Source: Cellulophaga sp. RHA19 (GTDB lineage Bacteria > Bacteroidota > Bacteroidia > Flavobacteriales > Flavobacteriaceae). Taken from it: 64,000 nt of DNA. The stretch spans positions 3,293,001 through 3,357,000 of the forward strand of contig NZ_PHUL01000001.1 of assembly GCF_002813425.1 (NCBI RefSeq). Reading direction: 5' to 3'. Positions 46,708 to 56,543 of this stretch are shown here, one piece after another. Made by a program: the position numbers and the translations under genes. The notes beneath the pieces were generated by a model that searched no databases, was not told the DNA's origin, and saw nothing but the letters and a program-made list of their open reading frames with translations. Every line of letters starts with the position of its first letter. Positions within the stretch are counted from its first letter, which is position 1.

Positions 46708-47178
46708 ATGAAATACGGAATACTGATACTTGTTTTTACACTATTTATATCTTGTAAAAATGACGATGTTACAATTAAAGAACCTGTAGATTACACTGCA
46801 CAAAACGAAGCAGAAATTAAAACTTACATAGAAAAAAACAACCTTACTGCTCTAAAAAGTGATAGCGGTTTATATTATGTTATTAATGATGAGGGTAACG
46901 GAATAAGACCAACAGCAAGCTCTGATGTTACTGTAGCTTATAAAGGATATTTTACAGACGGCAACACTTTTGATGAAAGTGATGCTAACGGAATTTCTTT
47001 TAATCTACAACAAGTAATTGCTGGCTGGACAGAAGGTATTACCTACTTTAAAGAAGGTGGTAATGGTGTGTTACTAATACCATCTAGATTAGGGTATGGC
47101 AGTAATGATGTAAGCCGCATACCAGGAGGATCTGTTTTAATTTTTGATATTAATCTACTAAGTGTAAATCAAAATTAA
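46708..47178 (+). CDS. FKBP-type peptidyl-prolyl isomerase lipoprotein
   Basis: Lipoprotein of 156 residues (SPII signal LFISC, Cys about 16) with a linker helix and a C-terminal FKBP domain. Recognisable parts are SDVTVAYKGYFTDGNTFDES, FNLQQVIAGWTEGITYFKEGG, LIPSRLGYGS and IPGGSVLIFDINLLSV, which carry most of the FK506-pocket aromatic residues. It would speed proline isomerisation in exported proteins. It is a single-gene unit with promoter and terminator. Confidence 0.92.
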   Translation: MKYGILILVFTLFISCKNDDVTIKEPVDYTAQNEAEIKTYIEKNNLTALKSDSGLYYVINDEGNGIRPTASSDVTVAYKGYFTDGNTFDESDANGISFNLQQVIAGWTEGITYFKEGGNGVLLIPSRLGYGSNDVSRIPGGSVLIFDINLLSVNQN

Positions 47179-47199
47179 ACCTTAAAAATACAAGTTAAA

Positions 47200-47240
47200 C
47201 AAGCCATTAATTAGGAAACTCTTTAATGGCTTTTTCTTTT
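47200..47240 (+). terminator. FKBP gene terminator
   Basis: AGCCATTAA pairs with TTTAATGGCT around a loop and is followed by TTTTCTTTT. Confidence 0.75.
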
Positions 47241-47259
47241 TATTACATTTACAGATAAA

Positions 47260-47267
47260 TATATTTG
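47260..47267 (+). promoter_or_regulatory. -7 element before the M1 peptidase gene
   Basis: TATATTTG matches the consensus 21 bases before ATG 47289. Confidence 0.5.
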
Positions 47268-47288
47268 TACTACTAACAAACTACTCAT

Positions 47289-48911
47289 ATGAAAAAAGCT
47301 TTATTAATTTGTGCTACCCTACTCCTATCTTTTGGTGTATATGCACAAAAAACATTTACAAAAACAGATACTTTACGTGGCACAATTACTCCAGAACGCG
47401 CTTGGTGGGATTTAAATTACTACCATTTAGACGTAACAGTAGACCCTGCTACAAAGTATATTTCTGGTAAAAACACCATTATGTATACTGTTTTAGATGA
47501 AAATCAAGTGCTTCAGGTAGATCTACAACCACCTTTAAAAATTACCAAAGTAACACAAAAAGGGAAAAAGCTAAAATTCACCTCAGCAACAAATGCGCAT
47601 TTTATAAAACTAAAGCAAAAACAACAAATTGGTGCCGTTAACCAAATTGTGGTGTATTATGAGGGTAACCCTAAAGAAGCTGTAAATGCACCTTGGGATG
47701 GTGGTTTTTCTTGGTCTAAAGATGAAAACGGAAAACCATTTGTAGCTACATCTTGCCAAGGTTTAGGTGCCAGTGTTTGGTGGCCAAATAAAGACCATAT
47801 GTATGACGAGGTAGACAGCATGCGTATTAGTGTTACCAACCCAAAGGGTTTGTCTAATATCTCTAACGGAAGACTAGAAAAAATTGAAGAACACGCTAAT
47901 ACTGTAACATCTCATTGGGTAGTTAAAAACCCAATTAATAACTATGGTGTTAATGTTAATATTGGTGACTATGTACAATTTTCTGAAGTTTATAAAGGTG
48001 AAAAAGGTCCTTTAGACATGAATTATTATGTGCTACGCGATAACTTAGAAAAAGCAAAAGTACATTTTAAAGATGCTCCTAAAATGATGAAGGCTTTTGA
48101 GCATTGGTTTGGACCTTATCCTTTTTATGAAGATGGTTACAAACTGGTTGAAGCTCCTTATTTAGGTATGGAACACCAAAGTTCAGTTACGTATGGTAAC
48201 AAATATATGCAAGGTTATTTGGGTAGAGATTTGTCTGGTTCTGGCTGGGGTTTAAAGTTTGACTTTTTAATTATTCACGAATCTGGTCACGAGTGGTTTG
48301 CAAATAACATTACCAACAAAGACATTGCAGATATGTGGATACATGAGAGTTTTACGGCTTATTCTGAAAGTCTATTTTTAGATTACTATTACGGAACCCA
48401 AGCTGCTAACGAGTACGTTATTGGTACTCGTAGAAGCATTGCAAACGACATTCCTATTATTGGTAATTACAATGTAAATGATGAAGGCTCTGGAGATATG
48501 TATTACAAGGGTGCTAATATGATACATAGTATTAGGCAGTTGGTTGATAATGATGAAAAATGGAGACGTATTTTAAGAGGGTTAAATAAAGACTTTTACC
48601 ATTCTGTTGTAACCACAGATGAAATTGAAGATTACTTAAGTCATCAATCTGGAATAGATTTAACAACTATATTTAATCAGTATTTAAGAGACGTACGTAT
48701 TCCTAACTTAGAATATAAAATTGAAGACAATAAACTAAAGTACAGATATACAAATATTGTAAGTGGTTTTGATATGCCTATAAAAGTAAAAATTAACGAT
48801 AAAGAACAATGGGTTTTTCCTTCTGCTGATTGGAAAACAACTAAAGTATCTTCTGAAAACGCTACTGTAGTTTTTGATCCTAATTTTTACATCAATCTTA
48901 AAAAAATATAA
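47289..48911 (+). CDS. Secreted M1 family aminopeptidase
   Basis: Exported metallopeptidase, 540 residues, signal peptide MKKALLICATLLLSFGVYAQ. The N-terminal beta-saddle domain is followed by the catalytic domain with zinc motif HESGH at residues 330-334 and the third ligand Glu353 (HExxH-18-E). The substrate motif usually written GxMEN is YLGMEHQSSV here, giving GMEHQ, a common variant in Bacteroidota. The ERAP-like C-terminal helical domain is absent, so this is the short form. It is expected to trim N-terminal residues from peptides in the periplasm or at the surface. Confidence 0.9.
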   Translation: MKKALLICATLLLSFGVYAQKTFTKTDTLRGTITPERAWWDLNYYHLDVTVDPATKYISGKNTIMYTVLDENQVLQVDLQPPLKITKVTQKGKKLKFTSATNAHFIKLKQKQQIGAVNQIVVYYEGNPKEAVNAPWDGGFSWSKDENGKPFVATSCQGLGASVWWPNKDHMYDEVDSMRISVTNPKGLSNISNGRLEKIEEHANTVTSHWVVKNPINNYGVNVNIGDYVQFSEVYKGEKGPLDMNYYVLRDNLEKAKVHFKDAPKMMKAFEHWFGPYPFYEDGYKLVEAPYLGMEHQSSVTYGNKYMQGYLGRDLSGSGWGLKFDFLIIHESGHEWFANNITNKDIADMWIHESFTAYSESLFLDYYYGTQAANEYVIGTRRSIANDIPIIGNYNVNDEGSGDMYYKGANMIHSIRQLVDNDEKWRRILRGLNKDFYHSVVTTDEIEDYLSHQSGIDLTTIFNQYLRDVRIPNLEYKIEDNKLKYRYTNIVSGFDMPIKVKINDKEQWVFPSADWKTTKVSSENATVVFDPNFYINLKKI

Positions 48912-48937
48912 ATATATAGCACTTATAAAATGAGTAT

Positions 48938-48976
48938 AAAAAAATCCGCTTTACAATGTGTAAAGCGGATTTTTTA
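48938..48976. terminator. Bidirectional intrinsic terminator
   Basis: AATCCGCTTTACA and TGTAAAGCGGATT form a 13-bp stem with a 3-base loop and A/T flanks, between the converging M1 and M16 peptidase genes. Confidence 0.85.
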
Positions 48977-48993
48977 TGATTAAAAACTAGTGT

Positions 48994-51846
48994 TTAGTCT
49001 TTTAATATCACATCAGGATTTAATAATTCTGGCTCACCGTACCCTAACTTATTAAGTTTATTAAGCTGCGTTTTAGCATCACCCACAATTAAGTAAATCA
49101 TTTTATCTGGATTAACATATTCATCTGCTAATGCTTTAACATCTTCTACAGACATATTTTTTACTCCTTGCTCTCTTTGCTTAGCATAATCTACAGGATA
49201 ATTATACATACTAATATTCTCTAGCATATTTAATTTAGACCCCATAGTTTCAAAAGCTCTTGCATTACTTTTTACCATATAGCCTTTAGATACCTCCAAA
49301 TCGTTTTGGTTATAGCCTTTACTATAATTTTTCATAATATCTTTAACCAACTGAGAAGCCTCATAAGTTACATTGGTACGTACACCACTAGATACTGTAA
49401 ATAAACCAGATGTTTTACCACCACTAAAGCTAGAGCCTACCCCATAAGTATATCCTTTACCTTCTCTAAGTTCTTGTGTTAATTGCGATGCAAAACTGCC
49501 CCCACCTAGTCTATAGTTCATTACCTGCGCAGGATAAAAATCTTTATCTGTGGCAGCAATTGCTGGTGTCCCAAATAACAATATAGATTGTTTAGCATCT
49601 GGTACATTATAAAAATACACTTTAGATTTTTCTGGAGTTTTAGCTGCAATTACTGTTGGTACAGTTACATTTTTTTGTTCCCATTTACTATTTAAAGTCT
49701 CTAAAGATGCTGTAGCGTTTGCTGCAGTAATATCTCCTACTATATGAAAATTAGCAACAGTTGGCGATACATTAGCATTGTAGTATTCTTTTAAATCATC
49801 TAAAGTTATTGTCTTTACAGATGTTGTTGTACCTGCATTATTATTTGCTAAAATATTGTCTGCACCATAAAGTACTTTATAAAATTCGTTTCTAGCAATA
49901 CTATTAGGGTTAGCTTGCGCTCTTTGCAATTGACTAATAGTACTTTGTTTAAGCAAATTAAACTCTTTAGGATCCCAACGTGGTTCCAAAATAATTTCAT
50001 TAACCAAATCCATTACTTTTGTATAGTTTTTAGCTAAACAATTGCCAGAAATTATAATATACTGGTTGCTTGCAGATGCAACAATTGTTGCTCCTAAAGT
50101 TTCTATAGCATTCTCTAATTCTTCTGGCGTTTTATTTTTTGTCCCTTTGGTTAACATAGATGCTAGCAAATTAGAAACACCTATTTTATTTTTATCTTCT
50201 AGTAACATACCACCATTAATTATAAAATTAAATTCTACTAGTGGCACTTCATTATTCTCTATACCAAATACCTTAATTCCAGATGAAAGCTCCTCTTTAT
50301 AAACGTCTGGTACTTTTACATCTGGGCTATCTCCGTAAGGAGGCTCTATACTACGGTCAAAACTAGAAGGTGTTTTTTGGTAAGTAGCAGCAATACTAGG
50401 ATCAAAAGTACTTTCTTTACCTTCAACAATTTTCTCTTCTACAACCTCAGCTTTTATAGATCCTTCTAAAACCAAAGAAGATTGACCTTTTGGCACAGCA
50501 CTTACCGCAACAAAATTCTTTCCTTTTACATACGTGTTGTACACACGCATAACATCTTCTTTAGTTACTGCTAATATATTTTTTACATCTTCACTAACAT
50601 AACCAGGATCACCAGCAAAAATCTCATATTGTGCCAACTGAAATCCTTTACCCAATACACTAGAAAGTGAATTGTAAAAATCTGTTTCTTGACCTGCTTT
50701 TATTCTGTTAATATCTGCATCAGAAATACCATCTTTTTCAAACTTAGTAAAAGCTTCTTGTACAGCATTATTTACACTTGTAAGCTCTGTAGTATCAAAA
50801 GCAGTAACAGATAATGTTAATTCACCTGCAAGCTCTGATGAGTAATTATACATACGCACACGATCTGTTAGCTTTTTATCTTCTACCAAAACCTTATATA
50901 AAGGTGCTTTTTTACCATATGCTAGGTATGATGATAATACATCTAATGCATACGCATCTTTATGAAACTCTGGTACAGATGGCCACGTTATAGATAGTTG
51001 TGGTAAACGTGCAAAGTTATCTTCATAGTATAACTTTTTAGTTTCTGGTAAAGCAACAGGCTGCTTCTCTAAAGCTGGTATATCATCACCTTTTTTAATT
51101 TCATCAAAATACTTTTTAACCCATTCTTTTGCTTGGTTTTTATCAAAATCACCAGCAATTGTTAATGTAACATTATTAGGAACATACCACTTATTGTAAA
51201 AATCTTTTACATCTTGTAAAGTTGCATTTTGCAAATCTTCTAAAGACCCAATAACTGTCCAGCTATATGGGTGACCTTCTGGATATAATGCTTTTGTTTG
51301 CACATAGTTTACGTGTCCGTAAGGATTGTTATCTACTCGTTGTCTTTTCTCATTTTTTACAACCTCTTTTTCTTTGGCTAAAACAGGTTCTGTAACTGTA
51401 TTTATAAAATACCCAAGCTTGTCTGCCTCTGCCCAAATCATTTTTTCTAAGGCATCTTTAGGCACTGTCTGAAAATAATTGGTACGGTCTCTACTTGTAG
51501 ATCCGTTTGCACCAGAACCGCCAATACGCGCACTCATTTTGTCTAAACCACCTTTACCCAGATTTTCAGATTCTAAAAACAATAAGTGCTCAAATAAATG
51601 AGCAAAACCTGTTCTGCCTACTTTTTCACGAGCAGAACCAACGTGACTAGTTAATGCTACTGCCACAACAGGATCTGACCTATCTATATGAAAAATAACT
51701 TGCAAGCCATTATCCAATGTAAATTTATCATAATCTACTTTAAATTCTGTTTTTGCTATTTCTTCTGATGTTTTTTCTGTTTTCTCCTTACAAGAGATTA
51801 CAAGCAACACAGTTACTGCTGCCAAAAAAGATTGTAATTTTCTCAT
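48994..51846 (-). CDS. M16 family metallopeptidase lipoprotein
   Basis: Lipoprotein of 950 residues made of two tandem M16 units, with SPII signal LLVISC (Cys19). The first unit holds the inverted zinc motif HLFEH (83-87) and the downstream Glu in VVKNEKRQRVDNNPYG. The second unit (from about 515, VPLVEFNFIINGGMLLEDKNK) lacks HxxEH and is probably structural. It retains the R/Y segment LGGGSFASQLTQELREGKGYTYGVGS that closes the chamber. Such clam-shell proteases degrade peptides up to about 70 residues. It lies 36 bases downstream of a DinB-fold gene, so the two are likely an operon. Confidence 0.93.
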   Translation of the reverse strand: MRKLQSFLAAVTVLLVISCKEKTEKTSEEIAKTEFKVDYDKFTLDNGLQVIFHIDRSDPVVAVALTSHVGSAREKVGRTGFAHLFEHLLFLESENLGKGGLDKMSARIGGSGANGSTSRDRTNYFQTVPKDALEKMIWAEADKLGYFINTVTEPVLAKEKEVVKNEKRQRVDNNPYGHVNYVQTKALYPEGHPYSWTVIGSLEDLQNATLQDVKDFYNKWYVPNNVTLTIAGDFDKNQAKEWVKKYFDEIKKGDDIPALEKQPVALPETKKLYYEDNFARLPQLSITWPSVPEFHKDAYALDVLSSYLAYGKKAPLYKVLVEDKKLTDRVRMYNYSSELAGELTLSVTAFDTTELTSVNNAVQEAFTKFEKDGISDADINRIKAGQETDFYNSLSSVLGKGFQLAQYEIFAGDPGYVSEDVKNILAVTKEDVMRVYNTYVKGKNFVAVSAVPKGQSSLVLEGSIKAEVVEEKIVEGKESTFDPSIAATYQKTPSSFDRSIEPPYGDSPDVKVPDVYKEELSSGIKVFGIENNEVPLVEFNFIINGGMLLEDKNKIGVSNLLASMLTKGTKNKTPEELENAIETLGATIVASASNQYIIISGNCLAKNYTKVMDLVNEIILEPRWDPKEFNLLKQSTISQLQRAQANPNSIARNEFYKVLYGADNILANNNAGTTTSVKTITLDDLKEYYNANVSPTVANFHIVGDITAANATASLETLNSKWEQKNVTVPTVIAAKTPEKSKVYFYNVPDAKQSILLFGTPAIAATDKDFYPAQVMNYRLGGGSFASQLTQELREGKGYTYGVGSSFSGGKTSGLFTVSSGVRTNVTYEASQLVKDIMKNYSKGYNQNDLEVSKGYMVKSNARAFETMGSKLNMLENISMYNYPVDYAKQREQGVKNMSVEDVKALADEYVNPDKMIYLIVGDAKTQLNKLNKLGYGEPELLNPDVILKD

Positions 51847-51882
51847 TTTTTTATTGATGAATTAGTTTTAAGTTAAGTATAA

Positions 51883-52461
51883 TTATTTTTTAGTTCCCAT
51901 TAATACATTTACCCCTTTAGGCATTGGGTTTCCAGAAGATCTGCGCATAACTACTATTTGTCCGCTGTGCCATATTGCATCTGCAATAGGTCCGTTTATA
52001 GCATTCCAAAACGGAAGCTTAAATTCTTCATTAAAAACCAACTCGTGTTCTTTTAAGTCAGTCGCATTTTTTAAAATATCACTAGCTTTTTTAAAGTTCT
52101 CTAATGTTTTTTTTCTTTTTTCCTTAAAGGTTAGTTTTTGGTTTTTATCTTCATCAATCTTTAAACTGGTTGTTTTTAAAATCATTTTAGATAAACCATA
52201 AATATGATCTACGGTTTCACCAGTGCTCCTACCCTCTTTGTTTGGTTTATATTCTAAATCTTTTGGCTGTAACCCTTCTGTTGCCCAATAATATCTAAAA
52301 CCCAAGGCGTCTATAGTTCTGGCAGCTACTGTGCCAGCTGTAAAACTGTTTGGTGCCTCTGGTATTTGATAATATGGTAGATCTTGTTTAGACAGTTCTT
52401 GCGCATTTAAAGACATCATAATTATAAAGGTTAAAACAATAAAGGTATAAGTACGTTGCAT
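51883..52461 (-). CDS. Secreted DinB-fold protein
   Basis: Protein of 192 residues with a Sec signal peptide (IVLTFIIMMSLNAQ) and a DinB-like four-helix bundle. Candidate metal ligands are His in TVDHIYGLSKM and in AIWHSGQIVVMRR. The function of exported members is unknown. It probably shares a transcript with the M16 peptidase downstream. Another DinB-fold protein in this window, at 26498-27151, uses a Tat signal instead. Confidence 0.75.
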   Translation of the reverse strand: MQRTYTFIVLTFIIMMSLNAQELSKQDLPYYQIPEAPNSFTAGTVAARTIDALGFRYYWATEGLQPKDLEYKPNKEGRSTGETVDHIYGLSKMILKTTSLKIDEDKNQKLTFKEKRKKTLENFKKASDILKNATDLKEHELVFNEEFKLPFWNAINGPIADAIWHSGQIVVMRRSSGNPMPKGVNVLMGTKK

Positions 52462-52470
52462 CTTTTTAGT

Positions 52471-52478
52471 TATTTTTG
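52471..52478 (+). promoter_or_regulatory. -7 element before the YdeI family gene
   Basis: TATTTTTG matches the consensus 47 bases before ATG 52526. No -33 TTG lies at the right spacing. Confidence 0.4.
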
Positions 52479-52525
52479 GATATAAATATACATTAAAGTT
52501 TATACTAAAATATCACCAAGCCAAA

Positions 52526-53101
52526 ATGGAAACAAAACCAGAACTCTATTTTAAAAACACTACCGAATGGCGAGAGTGGTTGCATAACAACCACAAAACT
52601 AGTTCTGGAATTTATATAATACTATACAAAGTAAGTCACGCTAAAGAAAGTATGCTTTGGGAAGATGCGGTTAAGGTTGCACTTTGTTTTGGTTGGATAG
52701 ATAGTACCGTTAAAAATTTAGGTGACGGAAAAAGAAGGCAATATTTTTGCAAACGAAAAGCAAAAAGCGTTTGGAGTAAATTAAATAAAACACATATAAA
52801 AAATCTAATTGCTGCTGATTTAATGCACCAAAGTGGATTAGATAGTATTAAAATTGGTAAGCAAAATGGTTCTTGGACAGCTTTAGATGATGTAGAAAAC
52901 GGAGTTATACCTAAAAACTTACAAGAAGCTTTTAATGAAAACCCCAATGCTTTTAGAAACTACAATAGTTTTGCTCCATCCTATAAAAAACATTATCTAT
53001 ACTGGTTAAACCAAGCCAAAAGAGAGGAAACAAAGCAAAAAAGAATCGCAGAGATTATAAAACTCTGCGATGCCAATATAAAATCTAGGAATACGTGGTA
53101 G
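52526..53101 (+). CDS. YdeI/OmpD-associated family protein
   Basis: Cytoplasmic protein, 191 residues, YdeI (bacteriocin-resistance-associated) family. Characteristic parts are LYFKNTTEWREWLHNNH, EDAVKVALCFGWIDSTVKNL, CKRKAKSVWSKLNKTHI and FAPSYKKHYLYWLNQAKREETK. E. coli YdeI has been linked to peptide resistance, but the mechanism is not known. It is convergent with the AAA+ gene, with one base between the stop codons. Confidence 0.85.
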   Translation: METKPELYFKNTTEWREWLHNNHKTSSGIYIILYKVSHAKESMLWEDAVKVALCFGWIDSTVKNLGDGKRRQYFCKRKAKSVWSKLNKTHIKNLIAADLMHQSGLDSIKIGKQNGSWTALDDVENGVIPKNLQEAFNENPNAFRNYNSFAPSYKKHYLYWLNQAKREETKQKRIAEIIKLCDANIKSRNTW

Positions 53102-53102
53102 T

Positions 53103-54569
53103 TTACAATCCGCTTATATAATTACTATACGGATCTTTAAACTGTATACCTTCTGTAAATCTGTATTTACTTAATTGCTTAAACTGTACTAAGCCCCAAA
53201 GTATAAACTCTTTTACAAAATAGCTTTCTTCTTTTTTTAATTTTGGTTGATGTGCTCCTAACAAATCATCTAAAGGAGAAACAGCATCTAACATATTCTT
53301 GTATTGTTTATCACTTAAATCATCAAGAAGTTCAAATCCGGCTTCATTATTAAAAAACCAAGAAACTACATCGTCATAAGGACTATCGTCTTCTTGTTTT
53401 TTAAGTTTTTCAATTTTAGGAAAATAATCTACAAACAACGTTTGTACCGCATCACCAATTAGATTATAAGCTACGCTTGCTGCACCTTCCTGTTCTCCTT
53501 CATAAACTAACTCTACTTTACCCGTAATTGCAGGTATAATACCTATAAAATCACTAAGTCTAACCGTAGTTTTAGTGTCTCCGTTTTTTAATGCTCTAAG
53601 TTCTGCTGTACTTAATAAGTTTTCAAAAGCAGTAATACTTAGTCTAGCACTTACACCACTTTTAGCATCTATATATTCGCTTTTACGTGCTTCAAAAACA
53701 ATTTGTTCTAATAGGTCTTTTGCTAGCTCTGGAACCATTACAGCATTAGACTGCCTTTCGTCTAACTTAGCCTCTTGCGCTGTTATTACTTTAGCAGTTT
53801 CTATATCTTCTGGGTAATGAGTTAAAATCTGTGACCCTATTCTATCTTTTAAAGGCGTAACAATACTACCACGGTTGGTATAATCTTCTGGATTTGCTGT
53901 AAAAACAAATTGCATATCTAAAGGCAAACGTAATTTAAATCCTCTAATTTGTATATCGCCTTCTTGCAATATATTAAACAATGCAACCTGAATTCTTGCT
54001 TGTAAATCTGGCAGCTCATTAATAACAAAAATACAACGGTTAGCACGTGGTATCATTCCGTAATGTATTACTCTATCATCTGCATAACTCAACTTTAAGT
54101 TTGCTGCTTTTATAGGATCTACATCTCCAATAATATCTGCTACAGTAACATCTGGTGTAGCCAACTTTTCTGCAAAACGCTCGCTTCTGTGCAGCCAAGT
54201 AATAGGTGTACTATCTCCTTCTTCTTTAATAAGTTCTACAGCGTATCTAGAAATTGGCTGTAAAGGATCATCATTAATTTCAGATCCTTTTACCACTGGT
54301 ATATATTCATCTAATAAATTAAGCATTAGTCTAGCCAAACGTGTTTTTGCTTGTCCGCGTAAACCTAATAAGTTTATGTTGTGTCTAGATAGTATAGCAC
54401 GCTCTAATTCTGGTATTACAGTATTTTGATACCCGTGAACACCTGTAAATGTGGTTTCTTTATTTTTAATTTTTTCTATTAAATTATCTCTTAGCTCATC
54501 CTTTATAGACTTACTTTGGTAACCAGCTTTTTTTAAATCGCCTAGTGTTTTTATTGTATCTATTTTCAT
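53103..54569 (-). CDS. MoxR/ChlI-like AAA+ ATPase
   Basis: AAA+ ATPase of 488 residues related to magnesium-chelatase subunit I and MoxR proteins, often annotated magnesium chelatase in Bacteroidota. The P-loop is GLRGQAKTRL at 69-78, with Ala where the usual motif has Gly before the Lys. The Walker B region is FVINELPDL at 181-189, with Asn replacing the usual Asp while Glu185 is kept. Sensor-like segments FVFTANPEDYTNRG and PLKDRIGSQI follow. It pairs with the VWA protein encoded upstream on the same strand (81 bases away). Such pairs act as remodelling chaperones or metal-insertion helpers; the client is unknown. Confidence 0.88.
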   Translation of the reverse strand: MKIDTIKTLGDLKKAGYQSKSIKDELRDNLIEKIKNKETTFTGVHGYQNTVIPELERAILSRHNINLLGLRGQAKTRLARLMLNLLDEYIPVVKGSEINDDPLQPISRYAVELIKEEGDSTPITWLHRSERFAEKLATPDVTVADIIGDVDPIKAANLKLSYADDRVIHYGMIPRANRCIFVINELPDLQARIQVALFNILQEGDIQIRGFKLRLPLDMQFVFTANPEDYTNRGSIVTPLKDRIGSQILTHYPEDIETAKVITAQEAKLDERQSNAVMVPELAKDLLEQIVFEARKSEYIDAKSGVSARLSITAFENLLSTAELRALKNGDTKTTVRLSDFIGIIPAITGKVELVYEGEQEGAASVAYNLIGDAVQTLFVDYFPKIEKLKKQEDDSPYDDVVSWFFNNEAGFELLDDLSDKQYKNMLDAVSPLDDLLGAHQPKLKKEESYFVKEFILWGLVQFKQLSKYRFTEGIQFKDPYSNYISGL

Positions 54570-54650
54570 ATTTTCTTTTTAGAAAAGAGGTTTATAAATT
54601 TAAGAAAACTGACTTTATTGTCTTATCTTATTTCTATTCTCTAAATTCTT

Positions 54651-55778
54651 TTATCCTTTAATTCGTTTTTTTCTATTGGTTTCGTAATCTTCAAAAATCA
54701 TTTCTCCAAGTCCTTTTAAACCTGTATAAAATGCTTTTCCTTGGTTTGCGTGTGTGAACTCCCTTACAAATTGCATTAAATATGGGTCTTGCGCAATCAT
54801 AAATGTAGTTATAGGTATGTGTAGCTTTCTTGCTTGTTGTGCCATACCGTAGCATTTATTTATAATGTTCTCGTCTAAACCAACACTATTTTTATAATAC
54901 GTACCATCTGGCATTTGTAAACAACTTGGTTTACCATCTGTAATCATAAAAATTTGCTTGTTGGTATTACGCTTTCTACGGAGTAAATCCATTGCCAATT
55001 GCAAACCAGCAACAGTATTAGTATGGTAAGGACCAACTTGTAAATACGGTAAGTCTGCAATTTTAATAGGCCAAGCATCATTACCAAAAACAAGAATATC
55101 TAACGTATCTTTCGGGTAACGTGTGGTGATTAATTCTGCCAAGGCCATTGCAACTTTTTTAGCAGGAGTAATACGGTCTTCTCCATAAAGAATCATACTA
55201 TGGCTAATATCTATCATAAGTACAGTACTCATCTGCGACTTATGCATAGTTTCTTCAACCACCAAATCATCTTCCGTTAACCTAAAATCACCAATACCGT
55301 TATTTACTTGTGCATTACGGAGACTTTCTGTCATAGACACTTTATCTAAAGCATCTCCAAATTGGTAATTTCTAAAATCGCCAGTATGCTCATCACCTGC
55401 TCCAACACCTTTGCTTTTATGGTTACCAGAACCGTTACGTTTTATTTTACCAAAAATTTGGTCTAATGCGGCTTGTCTAATAGCTCTTTCTGTTTTAGCC
55501 GTAATAGCAGTACCATTGCTACCATCTGGTTTTATTTCTTCTCTAATATAGCCTTTAGCCTTTAGGTCTTCTATAAAATCATCAATAGTATAGTCTTCTG
55601 TAGTAAGTTTATATTCTTTATCCAACTCCCGCAACCAATCTATAGCTTCATCAAAATCTCCAGATGTATGTGTAATTAACTCTTTAAAAATCTCAAAAAG
55701 CTTTTCAAACGGAGTTTGTGAAGGGGCTTTGTATTGCTTAAACACAAAACCTTTTCTGTTTATTTTATCATTCTTCAT
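54651..55778 (-). CDS. VWA domain protein, partner of AAA+ ATPase
   Basis: Cytoplasmic protein of 375 residues from ATG 55778. A TTG at 55823 would add 15 residues but lies before a promoter-like TATACTTG, so ATG is preferred. The N-terminal half is helical and charged. The C-terminal VWA domain has a complete MIDAS: LMIDISHSM (D-x-S-x-S), a Thr further on, and MITDGKPSC. Together with the AAA+ protein it resembles ChlD/ChlI or CoxE/MoxR systems. No chlorophyll or cobalamin genes are nearby, so pigment synthesis is unlikely. Confidence 0.85.
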   Translation of the reverse strand: MKNDKINRKGFVFKQYKAPSQTPFEKLFEIFKELITHTSGDFDEAIDWLRELDKEYKLTTEDYTIDDFIEDLKAKGYIREEIKPDGSNGTAITAKTERAIRQAALDQIFGKIKRNGSGNHKSKGVGAGDEHTGDFRNYQFGDALDKVSMTESLRNAQVNNGIGDFRLTEDDLVVEETMHKSQMSTVLMIDISHSMILYGEDRITPAKKVAMALAELITTRYPKDTLDILVFGNDAWPIKIADLPYLQVGPYHTNTVAGLQLAMDLLRRKRNTNKQIFMITDGKPSCLQMPDGTYYKNSVGLDENIINKCYGMAQQARKLHIPITTFMIAQDPYLMQFVREFTHANQGKAFYTGLKGLGEMIFEDYETNRKKRIKG

Positions 55779-55933
55779 ACAAGTATAAAAATACGGCTTT
55801 TTCAATAAACCTTCTATTTTCAAAAACGTATTTGTATTAAATGTTTGCTAAATGTAAGCTTGCTTTGTTAACATATTATTATGAAATTTTGGTGCAGTTT
55901 TCGTTATTTTCGGAAACTTTAAATAAGTTCCTA

Positions 55934-56494
55934 TTGAAAATTAAGATTAACAAACTCGCAAAAAGCACTCGTTTATACAGAAATCTACATAAAACAGTAG
56001 CAATAATTTTGGTTGCTTTTATATTAATTATAAGCGTTACAGGAGCTTTGCTTGCCTGGAAAAGCGAACTTTACTTAAAACCTTCTACCTACAAAATAAC
56101 TGCAAAAAACAATACTCTTGTTCCTTTAAAAACTATAGAAGAAAATGCCATAGCGTATATAGATTCTTTACAATTATCTACAATAATAGACCGTATAGAT
56201 TACAGACCTAAAAAAGGTATAGCTAAAGTTAGGTTTGATGAGCATTTTACAGAGTTACAAATTAACTGCTACACTGGCAAAGTTGTATCTGTAAAACAAC
56301 GTACAGATACTATTATTGAAAAAATACATGATGGATCTATTATAGATTATTTTATAAAAAATGATGCTTCAATATTTAAACTTTTATATTCTACTATACT
56401 TGCTTTAGGACTCATATTTATTAGTGTAAGTGGTATTATACTATGGATAAACCCTAAGAAGATAAAAAAAATAAAGACCACTAATAATCAATAA
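55934..56494 (+). CDS. PepSY-type transmembrane protein
   Basis: Membrane protein of 186 residues from TTG 55934; an ATG at 55841 would add 31 residues that do not look like the family. It has an N-terminal basic segment with RLYRNLHKTVAIILVAF, one helix at about 23-43, a periplasmic PepSY-like domain (IDRIDYRPKKGIAKVRF, LQINCYTGKVVSV) and a second helix near the C-terminus (LALGLIFISVSGIILWI). This is the minimal two-helix form of the PiuB/PepSY-TM family, often linked to iron uptake or periplasmic reduction. No iron genes are adjacent. It is divergent from the VWA gene. Confidence 0.7.
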   Translation: MKIKINKLAKSTRLYRNLHKTVAIILVAFILIISVTGALLAWKSELYLKPSTYKITAKNNTLVPLKTIEENAIAYIDSLQLSTIIDRIDYRPKKGIAKVRFDEHFTELQINCYTGKVVSVKQRTDTIIEKIHDGSIIDYFIKNDASIFKLLYSTILALGLIFISVSGIILWINPKKIKKIKTTNNQ

Positions 56495-56543
56495 CTTAAC
56501 TCAATATTACTTATTTTTAAAAATCAACTAACAACTCTAAAAA

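Noticed and set aside
53103..55778. Magnesium chelatase for chlorophyll or bacteriochlorophyll
   Set aside because: No other tetrapyrrole-pigment genes are present. The AAA+ and VWA families are broad and the Walker motifs are atypical.
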